9,240 nt of DNA from Deinococcus sp. (lineage in GTDB: Bacteria > Deinococcota > Deinococci > Deinococcales > Deinococcaceae): the NCBI GenBank assembly GCA_028287665.1, contig JAQBPF010000096.1:1-9240 (forward strand), read 5' to 3'. Below the pieces are notes generated by a model, which worked only from the letters and a program-made list of their open reading frames with translations, made no database searches and was not told the DNA's origin. Numbering within the stretch: the first letter of the stretch is position 1; the number at the start of each line of letters is the position of its first letter. Below are positions 1 through 6,902 of the stretch, piece after piece. The translations under genes were made by a program, and so were the position numbers.

Positions 1-842
<842 letters not shown>

Positions 843-849
843 GCCCGTC

Positions 850-855
850 AATGTA
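850..855 (-). promoter_or_regulatory. Candidate leaderless -10 box of the acyltransferase
   Basis: Read on the minus strand, TACATT is followed by 7 nt and then the GTG at 842. This is the spacing expected for a leaderless transcript in Deinococcus. No clear -35 or Shine-Dalgarno is visible, and a TTG start at 851 would overlap the box. Weak evidence. Confidence 0.3.
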
Positions 856-1032
856 CCGCGCAAACCACTTTAAGAAGTAGCAACACTTAGACCTGCAGCA
901 CACAAAGCCGTTACCCAGTGGGGCACGCCCCTGGAAAGTGTGTGGGCGCCGGTCTGGGAGGGCGGCAGGATCAGGCCTCATCACGTTTCTGGCCCCGTCT
1001 GCCTCCCTTCTGCGATTTCTCCCATCCTCCCC

Positions 1033-1038
1033 TAGAAT
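1033..1038 (+). promoter_or_regulatory. Candidate -10 box (TAGAAT) of the plsY-like operon
   Basis: TAGAAT matches the TATAAT consensus at 5 of 6 bases and ends 9 nt before the ATG at 1048. There is no Shine-Dalgarno between them, so transcription probably starts at or within a few bases of the ATG. The -35 region is poor (TTCTGC at 1008-1013 with a 19-nt spacer is the best I see). Confidence 0.4.
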
Positions 1039-1047
1039 GCAGGCGTT

Positions 1048-1635
1048 ATGCCGGTTCTCGTTGCTGTGGTTGCCTACCTGCTGGGGTCGCTGGTGGCGGG
1101 AATTCTGTATTCACGCGCCCGGGGGCAGGATATTCGTGATCATGATTTGCCGGGTGGAAGCGGAACGGTGCGGCAATACGGTCGCCTGGCGGGGCTGGCC
1201 GTCACCCTGGCCGACATGCTGAAGGCCATGCTGGCGGTGGGCCTGGCCCGTCTGGTGGCCCCCGAATGGACGGCCCTGGCTGCCTTTTTTGTGGTGCTGG
1301 GGCACTGCTACCCGGTCTTTTTCCGCTTTCAGGGTGGCGCAGGAATCGCGCCGTTTATGGGGGCGTTGCTGATCACGGCTCCGCTGACCATCCTGGGCAT
1401 TCTGGCCGCAGGGTTGGCGATCATTCCGGTGTACAAAGCCACCCTGCAGCAGCGCCTGAAACTGAATGCCGTACCCTTTGCAACAGCCCTGGCGGTGCCG
1501 CTGGGTGTGCTGCTGGCGGTGCGGTTTGGCGGGCTGCCCGAACTGCTGGCCGGTGCCCTGGCGATGGCGATTCGCACACTGCATCTGCTGATCGCGCCTC
1601 CTGCTCGCCCTGCGGCCCAGGAGACCAAAGCGTGA
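1048..1635 (+). CDS. Divergent PlsY-like membrane protein (acyl-phosphate:glycerol-3-phosphate acyltransferase family)
   Basis: The 195-aa protein is strongly hydrophobic, with five or so membrane segments, and has the length and layout of PlsY. That enzyme moves acyl groups from acyl-phosphate to the sn-1 position of glycerol-3-phosphate at the inner membrane, the first step of phospholipid synthesis. Family hallmarks are LLGSLVAGIL (11-20), DIR (28-30), GSG (37-39), D56xxKA and GHCYPVFFRFQGG (85-97). Several signature residues are altered. The usual GSGNxGATNxxR reads GSGTVRQYGR, GGKG reads GGAG (98 is Ala, not Lys), and the C-terminal HxxNIxRLxxGxE motif is reduced to RTLHLLIAPPA. It may be a specialised or non-catalytic paralogue; Deinococcus genomes are known to carry several PlsY copies, so I give no gene symbol. 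It probably heads an operon with the overlapping TPR gene. The fold assignment is good, the activity doubtful. Confidence 0.8.
   Translation: MPVLVAVVAYLLGSLVAGILYSRARGQDIRDHDLPGGSGTVRQYGRLAGLAVTLADMLKAMLAVGLARLVAPEWTALAAFFVVLGHCYPVFFRFQGGAGIAPFMGALLITAPLTILGILAAGLAIIPVYKATLQQRLKLNAVPFATALAVPLGVLLAVRFGGLPELLAGALAMAIRTLHLLIAPPARPAAQETKA
1619..1623 (+). promoter_or_regulatory. Shine-Dalgarno of the TPR membrane protein
   Basis: AGGAG lies 8 nt before the GTG at 1632, inside the last codons of the plsY-like gene. It decides the GTG start and supports translational coupling of the two genes. Confidence 0.7.
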
Positions 1636-3755
1636 GCCGGACCCTGCGGGCCAGGCTGCGGCAGTGGGGCCTGCTGGCGCTGCTGGGCCTGCACAGTTCG
1701 GCGGGGGCCGACGCCGTGCTGGAGGGCCGGACCCTGCGCTACGAAGACGGGCCGCGCCTGTTGTGGCAGCGCACCTATCCGGCGGGACTCGGGGACCTGA
1801 CCGGGCCGCTGAACGTGGGCAACCTGACCTACCTGGGCGTGGGGCCAGAAGTGTATGTTCTGAACGCCGACAGCACGGTACAGGCCCGCGTGGACCTTCC
1901 CGGCACCGTCACTTCCCTGGATGCCAGCAGCGGCACCGTGCGCGTGACCACTCAGGGGGACGGCTACACCGAGCGGTTTACCCTGGGAGACGCAGCCCAG
2001 GGCGCACCCGTTCAGGAGCGGGTGGTGCCGCCCCCCGATCTCGAAATCACAGGGTGGCTGGCGCGGGCCGCCGATGCCGTGCCTCAATCCCAACTGGCGC
2101 AGGCGGGCGTGCAGGACCCCACCAACCCATTTATTGCCCTGCGCCAGGCCCGGCTGGCCAGCACGCAGGACGATACCTTTACGGCTCTCAGCGCGGTTCG
2201 CCGGGCCCTCAGCGCCGAGATTCCTTTTCCGGCGTGGGTGATGCTGGCGGCGCGGCTGGACAGTGCGGGTTTTCCGGCGGCGGCCAATCTGGCCCTGGAC
2301 CGGGCCCGGCGTGACGCAGCGGCACGCGGCTTTGATCCCGAAATCAGTGTAAGCCGCGACGCCCTGAGTGCCTACGGCAATCCCAGCGGCTACGTGGGAA
2401 CGCTGCTGGCCCAGAACCGCCTCACGAGGGCGGGCGCCTGGCTGGCTTACCTGCGCGAAGTCCATCCCCGGTTCGAGGGTGGCCCCGCCCTGTACCTGCG
2501 CTACGCCAACCTGCTGGACGCCCAGGGGCGCGGCGGTGAGGCCGAAGAGTGGCGGCAATTTACGCGCACGCTGCGGGCGGGCACGCTGTACAACCTGGGG
2601 CCGGACGGAACAAAGCAGGTCCGGGATGCGGCCCGTCTGATGACGGTGGCGCTGCTGCTGACCCTGGCGGCGTCCTTTTTGACATTGAAGGTCCGGGCGT
2701 GGCGCGTGCAGGGCGAAGATACCCGCCCGCTGGGAGGCCGCTTCCGTTCGGTGCTGCGCCGTCCGTTGTCGCGGGCGCGGCGCAGCACCCTCGCCTATGC
2801 CTCTTTTGGCGAGCGTTTGGCGTTGGTGGCGCTGGCCCTGGGTCTGGTCGCGGCGGTGGGCGGCTGGCAGTGGACCAACCACACGGGGCAGGGGCTCAGG
2901 GCGGCGGCCCTCACATCGGGGACCTACGGCGGCGGCTGGGTCACGGCCCGCCTGGGCGACCTGAATCTGCGGCCCAGTCCCGACGCGGCGCTGCTGGCGG
3001 GATTGTCGGCCCAGCTGGACGGAGACAACAGCGTGGCCCGCGCCCAATACACCCGCGCGGGTCAGGATGCCTGCGCCCTCAACAATCTCGGTGTTATCGC
3101 GGCTGGGCGCGGCGACGTGCCCCAGTCCCGCGAAAGTTACCGCGCTGCTTTGGCCATCCGGCCTGATCTGGCCGCGGCCGCCTTCAATCTGGGCCTGAAT
3201 CCGGGGACCCCTGGCACCACTTTTCAGCAGAGCTACCGTCCGGGCCAGCCCCGGCTGTGCTACCCCGAACAGCGCAGTCTGGCGCGTGCGGTCAGCGGCG
3301 ATCTCAGCGTGACCCTCCAGCGCGACCTGCAACAACCGCTGGCCCTGCTCGGCGATACACCCAGCCAGAGTGCCCGTCTTGGCGCGGCCCTGCTGGGCGC
3401 ACTGGCCTTGCTGGCGGGCACAGCTTTTGCCCTGCTGGTGCCCCGCGCCGCCACCGAAGCCCGTCTGCGCCGTCCCGCCGCTTACCGTCTGCTGGCGCTG
3501 CTGCTGCCGGGGGCAGCCCTCTTGGAAGGTGCCTGGGGCGGCATGTTGCTGCTGGCCTGGGGAGCCACTCTGGCCGCGCTGGCCCCCCTCACTGGCCTGA
3601 TTACCTACTCGCAACTGCTGGACCCGGCCCAGATCACCACCCGCAATCTGCTGCTGGCGGTGCTGATTGGCGTGTACGCCCTCAATACGCTGGTATTTGC
3701 TCTGATCGAGCTGCGCTATGCCCGCACCAGGCGCCGGGAGCGGGCCGAGCAGTAA
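1632..3755 (+). CDS. Secreted/membrane-anchored TPR protein of unknown function
   Basis: The 707-aa protein starts at GTG, sharing GTGA with the plsY-like stop. The frame is open upstream, but a signal peptide (basic start MSRTLRARLR, hydrophobic core, A24-G25-A26 cleavage motif) and a good Shine-Dalgarno fix the start. Residues about 27-130 are beta-rich and could be propeller blades (LLWQRTYPAG, YVLNADSTV). Residues 150-330 are alpha-helical with TPR-like character. A membrane segment at about 336-353 is followed by a very basic loop (355-394), a second segment (395-415), a clear TPR (about 480-515, ALNNLGVIAAGRGDVPQSRE and following), and hydrophobic segments at about 582-604, 618-655 and 670-690 before a basic tail. 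By the positive-inside rule the N-terminal and TPR parts face outside the cytoplasm. TPRs bind partner proteins, which suggests a scaffold for the cell envelope. No enzyme motif was recognised. Coupling to the PlsY-like gene suggests a shared job. Confidence 0.8.
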   Translation: MSRTLRARLRQWGLLALLGLHSSAGADAVLEGRTLRYEDGPRLLWQRTYPAGLGDLTGPLNVGNLTYLGVGPEVYVLNADSTVQARVDLPGTVTSLDASSGTVRVTTQGDGYTERFTLGDAAQGAPVQERVVPPPDLEITGWLARAADAVPQSQLAQAGVQDPTNPFIALRQARLASTQDDTFTALSAVRRALSAEIPFPAWVMLAARLDSAGFPAAANLALDRARRDAAARGFDPEISVSRDALSAYGNPSGYVGTLLAQNRLTRAGAWLAYLREVHPRFEGGPALYLRYANLLDAQGRGGEAEEWRQFTRTLRAGTLYNLGPDGTKQVRDAARLMTVALLLTLAASFLTLKVRAWRVQGEDTRPLGGRFRSVLRRPLSRARRSTLAYASFGERLALVALALGLVAAVGGWQWTNHTGQGLRAAALTSGTYGGGWVTARLGDLNLRPSPDAALLAGLSAQLDGDNSVARAQYTRAGQDACALNNLGVIAAGRGDVPQSRESYRAALAIRPDLAAAAFNLGLNPGTPGTTFQQSYRPGQPRLCYPEQRSLARAVSGDLSVTLQRDLQQPLALLGDTPSQSARLGAALLGALALLAGTAFALLVPRAATEARLRRPAAYRLLALLLPGAALLEGAWGGMLLLAWGATLAALAPLTGLITYSQLLDPAQITTRNLLLAVLIGVYALNTLVFALIELRYARTRRRERAEQ

Positions 3756-3772
3756 CACCCAGAAGCCCAAAA

Positions 3773-3842
3773 TTCAGCACGAGCAGCCCTCAACTCTCTG
3801 AGATCGCCCGTACCCGTCAGCGTTGACACCCGTTCCCTTCAC
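3773..3842 (+). repeat. Partial, degenerate copy C of an intergenic repeat family
   Basis: This stretch between two plus-strand genes shares TTCAG-N3-GAGCAG and then CCCTCAACT with copy A at 6831-6856, apart from a 3-nt gap. It shares ATCGCCCGT with copy B near 8762-8770, and ends with TTGAC and CCTTCAC as in copy A. The alignment was made by hand; the blocks are short and gaps are needed, so the homology is tentative. Confidence 0.3.
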
Positions 3843-3870
3843 TGTTTCTCTAAACAAGAGGGGAAGGCGG
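3823..3870 (+). promoter_or_regulatory. Candidate promoter and ribosome-binding region upstream of the copper-amine-oxidase-N protein
   Basis: A perfect -35 TTGACA lies at 3823-3828. The best -10 candidates (TTCTCT at 3846 or TCTAAA at 3849) are poor. AAGGCGG at 3864-3870 resembles a Shine-Dalgarno but lies 13 nt from the ATG at 3884. A second possibility is CATACT (3905-3910), 6 nt before the ATG at 3917, which would give a leaderless transcript. I cannot decide between the two. Confidence 0.35.
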
Positions 3871-3916
3871 GACAGCTCAGCAGATGGGCGTCAGCTTCGG
3901 CAGGCATACTCGCCCG

Positions 3917-5701
3917 ATGCCTGTGGCCACTCTGCCTGTTCTCCGTCTTCTTGCGCCGCACCGCCGACGAACCCGTTCTGTCTGGGTGGCGCTGACGCTC
4001 CTGCTTGCGCCGCTGGCCCTGCCTGCCTTTGCGCCCGTTTATGCCGCCTCTGTCGGGGCGGCGCAGCTGACCATTACCACCGATCAGACTGCCGCGTACC
4101 TGAACGGCGAGAGCACCAAACTGTTGAATTCTCCGCGCCTGATCGGGGGCCGCACCATGTTGCCGCTGCGTGAAACGGTGGCGCTGCTGGGCCAATCCCT
4201 GAATGTGGGCAATGGGCAACTGCAACTGGGCAAGCTGGTGATCGACACACGCACCAATCGGGCGTCTCTGGCAGGCCAACTTCAACCAGAGGGCAATGTG
4301 GTCAGCACGGCGGGTGTCCTGTACCTCACGGCCCGCCTGATTGCCGACGCCCTGAACGCCAACATGAGCGTAGACGATACAGGCCGCACGCTGACCCTGA
4401 CTGCCCTGCGCGACGGCGGGAATCCATTGGCTCCGCAGGCCCGTTTTTCTACCGACAAGAATGTGTATGCGCCCGGCGAACGGGTCATCTTTACCGATTA
4501 TCCCTTTGATCCAGACGGTTCAGACATTGTGTCGCGCCGCTGGACAGGGCGGCAGGAGGTGTACTTTCAGCCCGGAACGTACACGGTGGGGTTGCAGGTC
4601 ACCAATGCGCGGGGGCTGCAGAGCACCCCGTTCACGCGCACCATCCGGGTCGAGGGGATTTCCATAGATTCGCCTCTGACCTACGCCCTGAAATACGCCG
4701 ATCCCGGCGAGGCTTTTCCCGATCCAGCGGTGCTGAATTATCCGGCAGTGACCCCGCAGGCGGTGAGCGGCCCCAGTATTCCGCTGCTGTTCAGTGACAG
4801 TCCCGAGGCCCCCACCCAGAGCGGCGTGCTGTATCAGGACAGCGTGGTGGGCCGCGCCCGGTTGCTGGCGTACCACCTGAACGCACTGGGCAAGCCCGCC
4901 CGCCTGTATGTGCTGGCCCGCAACACAGAAAGCCGGCCGGTCGAGGTCCGCACCGAGCGCTTGGGCGAAACGGCCCCGACCCGTATTGAGGGCCTGCTGG
5001 GACAGGTCACGTTGCTGGATTACTTTGCCCACACGGGCAGCCAGACGCTGACCCTGGCTCCGGGCCAGAGCGCCGCCGCCTATGCCAGCCCGACCCTCAG
5101 CCCCGGCAGCGGCGTCAATGTCATGCAGGATCTGGTCACCACTGGCCGCGTCGAGCTGACCTTCCTGATGTTGGAAGACGGCCTGCCCGTCAGCGGTCAA
5201 CTGGTGCAGCAACTGCCCTACCTGCCCAGCGATGGCCGCCATGTGCGCGGCACCTTTCCCGAAGCAGTCCGCAGCCTGCGCGTCAATCTGGTCAGTCTGC
5301 CTGCCCGCATCGTGATTGGTGACGGTATGGTTGACCCAGCCATCACGGGCACCGACATGCTGACGGGCCAATCGGTGCGCCTGCTGGGCAATTACGGCGT
5401 CCTGTACGATCTGGAGGTCAACGGTGCGTCGGGCACGGCGGTGGCGTTCAGCCCACGCGGCGGCCTGTACCGGGGAGCCATGAACGTAACGGACGGGCCG
5501 CTGGTCCAGACCATCAAGTTGCCGCGCACCGGCACGGCCCTGGCCCCAGACCAGCCCGTGTTGTTGTGGCGGCCCCAGACCGACCGCCTGAATATTGATT
5601 TTGTACCGGCCAGTGGCAGCAATCTGCCCATCAGCCTGGTGTTTTACCGGACCAGGGTCCAGAGCGGCTTCGGGGGAATCATCAAAAACTATCAGCCGTA
5701 A
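3917..5701 (+). CDS. Secreted protein with copper-amine-oxidase-N-like and PKD-like domains
   Basis: The 594-aa protein begins with an export signal: basic HRRRTR at 15-20, a hydrophobic core at about 22-40, and likely cleavage after VYA (43). Residues about 48-165 resemble the copper amine oxidase N-terminal (stalk) domain, with LTITTDQTAAYLNGES, GGRTMLPLRETVALLG and GVLYLTARLIADALNANMSV. This domain is common in surface proteins without any oxidase and is thought to be structural. Residues about 175-246 look PKD-like (FDPDGSDIVSRRW, FQPGTYTVGLQVTNARG). The remaining 350 residues are beta-rich and unassigned. No copper-oxidase catalytic domain is present, so the protein is probably an envelope or matrix component. 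An ATG at 3884 would add 11 residues; 3917 was preferred for the shorter signal N-region and the nearby CATACT box. It is transcribed in the same direction as the upstream TPR gene, 161 bp away, and is closed by a terminator. Confidence 0.75.
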   Translation: MPVATLPVLRLLAPHRRRTRSVWVALTLLLAPLALPAFAPVYAASVGAAQLTITTDQTAAYLNGESTKLLNSPRLIGGRTMLPLRETVALLGQSLNVGNGQLQLGKLVIDTRTNRASLAGQLQPEGNVVSTAGVLYLTARLIADALNANMSVDDTGRTLTLTALRDGGNPLAPQARFSTDKNVYAPGERVIFTDYPFDPDGSDIVSRRWTGRQEVYFQPGTYTVGLQVTNARGLQSTPFTRTIRVEGISIDSPLTYALKYADPGEAFPDPAVLNYPAVTPQAVSGPSIPLLFSDSPEAPTQSGVLYQDSVVGRARLLAYHLNALGKPARLYVLARNTESRPVEVRTERLGETAPTRIEGLLGQVTLLDYFAHTGSQTLTLAPGQSAAAYASPTLSPGSGVNVMQDLVTTGRVELTFLMLEDGLPVSGQLVQQLPYLPSDGRHVRGTFPEAVRSLRVNLVSLPARIVIGDGMVDPAITGTDMLTGQSVRLLGNYGVLYDLEVNGASGTAVAFSPRGGLYRGAMNVTDGPLVQTIKLPRTGTALAPDQPVLLWRPQTDRLNIDFVPASGSNLPISLVFYRTRVQSGFGGIIKNYQP

Positions 5702-5715
5702 AGGTTGTCGGCAAC

Positions 5716-5766
5716 GCGGCGGGGAAGCTCTGGAACATGTTCAGGCTCTCCCCGCCGCTGGTTTTT
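5716..5766 (+). terminator. Intrinsic terminator between convergent genes
   Basis: GCGGCGGGGA (5716-5725) pairs perfectly with TCCCCGCCGC (5749-5758) and is followed by GG and five Ts (5762-5766). The enclosed sequence contains the perfect palindrome GAACATGTTC and can extend the stem with small bulges. It lies 14 nt after the stop of the upstream gene. The opposite strand lacks a good T-run, so for ispE it is at best a weak terminator. Confidence 0.85.
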
Positions 5767-5774
5767 CCTCTGGC

Positions 5775-6644
5775 TTACAGCGTCTGGGTGGCCTGCACCC
5801 ACCAGTCCGGCCGGTACTGAGCAATGGCCCGCGCCGCGTCGTGGGCCTGATCATCGTTGTCGGCAATGGCGTAGCAGGTGCTGCCTGACCCACTCATCAG
5901 GGGCGAGCGCAGGCCCGCCTCGGCCAGCAACTTCAGCGCCTCCTGCACCGGGGGATGGCGCAGCGCCACATGCGCCTGCAGGGCATTGAGATAGGGCACG
6001 GGGCGGCCACTGGTCAGCGCCGCCAGAATGCCCTCGATATCCAGTGCGGGCGAAAACTCTTCCTCATCGTCCAGCCAGCGGTAGGCGTCGGCAGCGCTGA
6101 CTTCGACGCCCGGATTCACCAGCACCAGCGGCACACGGGGCACGGGCAGCGGCGTGAGGATTTCACCCACGCCCTCGGCAATGGCGGCCTGCCCGATCAG
6201 AAAGAACGGCACATCGGCTCCCAGTTTCAGCGCCAGCGTGGGCAGATCGAGCCCCGCCGGAAAAAGCCGTGCCAGTGCCATCAGCGTGGTGGCGGCGTCG
6301 CTGCTGCCGCCCCCCAGTCCAGAGGCCAGGGGCAGCCGCTTGATCAGGGTCAGGTGTACCCCGGTGTCTAGGCCCGCCGCATCCAGGTAGGCGCGGGCCG
6401 CCCGGTACACCAGGTTTCTGGCATCAGTCGGAAGGTTGGCCCCCTCCACCGTCAGCGTCAGCGTGGGCGCGGGCTGAATCTGAAGGTCGTCGCCCACGCC
6501 CAGCGGCACCATGACCGTATGAAGCTCGTGGAAGCCGTCGGCCCGCAGCCCACGCACACTGAGGCCCAAATTCACCTTCGCCGGGGCGAAATAGCTGATG
6601 GGCTGGGTGCGGGTTGGGGCAACTTGGGTCATCAGCGGCAGCAT
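5775..6644 (-). CDS. ispE: 4-diphosphocytidyl-2-C-methyl-D-erythritol kinase
   Basis: IspE phosphorylates CDP-methylerythritol at the 2-hydroxyl with ATP, in the non-mevalonate (MEP) route to isopentenyl diphosphate, here presumably feeding carotenoids and quinones. The 289-aa protein has the full GHMP-kinase plan. PAKVNLGL near the start (K23) is the substrate-site lysine motif, PLASGLGGGSSDAA (105-118) is the ATP-binding glycine-rich loop, LGADVPFF (D144) gives the catalytic aspartate, and LMSGSGSTCYA near the C-terminus is GHMP motif 3. Length is normal for the family. The start is either ATG 6644 or ATG 6632 (MTQVAP...). Neither has a clear Shine-Dalgarno; the longer form is reported. It lies 258 bp downstream of the RNase H-like gene on the same strand, with a degenerate repeat between, so it may have its own promoter. 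The assignment is very secure. Confidence 0.96.
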   Translation of the reverse strand: MLPLMTQVAPTRTQPISYFAPAKVNLGLSVRGLRADGFHELHTVMVPLGVGDDLQIQPAPTLTLTVEGANLPTDARNLVYRAARAYLDAAGLDTGVHLTLIKRLPLASGLGGGSSDAATTLMALARLFPAGLDLPTLALKLGADVPFFLIGQAAIAEGVGEILTPLPVPRVPLVLVNPGVEVSAADAYRWLDDEEEFSPALDIEGILAALTSGRPVPYLNALQAHVALRHPPVQEALKLLAEAGLRSPLMSGSGSTCYAIADNDDQAHDAARAIAQYRPDWWVQATQTL

Positions 6645-6694
6645 TCCACACTGGAGCAGGATGGTGGAAGGGGCAGGTTAGAGCGGTTGCTTCA

Positions 6695-6885
6695 TCAGCG
6701 CCAGAGCTTGGGAACCATGTGGGTTTTTGGTTGACTGCCACGGGTTCCCCAGTTTCCAGAGAGGGTCAGGAAACGGGTCACGCTGTTTCGCCGCTCTACA
6801 GGTCTGCTCGGCAGGAGGGCGCTTGCTGCGTTCAGATTGAGCAGAATCCCTCAACTGAAGCGCAGTGGCCTGGCCTCTTGACGGC
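6695..6885 (+). repeat. Degenerate intergenic repeat, copy A
   Basis: This occupies most of the 258-bp gap between ispE and the RNase H-like gene. It shares with copy B, in the same order and orientation, CTGCCACG (6735-6742), TTCCCCA, GGGTCAG, CAGATT (6833-6838), CTGAAGC (6855-6861) and CCTCTTGA (6874-6881). The last three blocks have identical spacing in both copies, and the 49 nt from CAGATT to CCTCTTGA match at 35 positions by hand count. No convincing ORF or terminal inverted repeat is seen. Confidence 0.55.
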
Positions 6886-6902
6886 CTTCTGGCCTTCACC
6901 GG

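Noticed and set aside
1266..1631. Upstream extension of the TPR gene to 1266
   Set aside because: The frame is open but overlaps the plsY-like gene. The signal peptide and Shine-Dalgarno place the start at 1632.
1329..3770. An 813-codon open frame on the minus strand
   Set aside because: It is antisense to the plsY-like and TPR genes, Gln/Arg/Gly-rich with no recognisable domain, and arises from strong third-position GC bias on the plus strand.
4520..5371. A 283-codon minus-strand frame
   Set aside because: It is a shadow of the secreted copper-amine-oxidase-N gene, with low-complexity composition and no motif.
6678..6899. A 73-codon minus-strand frame between the RNase H-like gene and ispE
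   Set aside because: It lies wholly within the degenerate repeat, and copy B shows no conserved frame. No Shine-Dalgarno or family resemblance.
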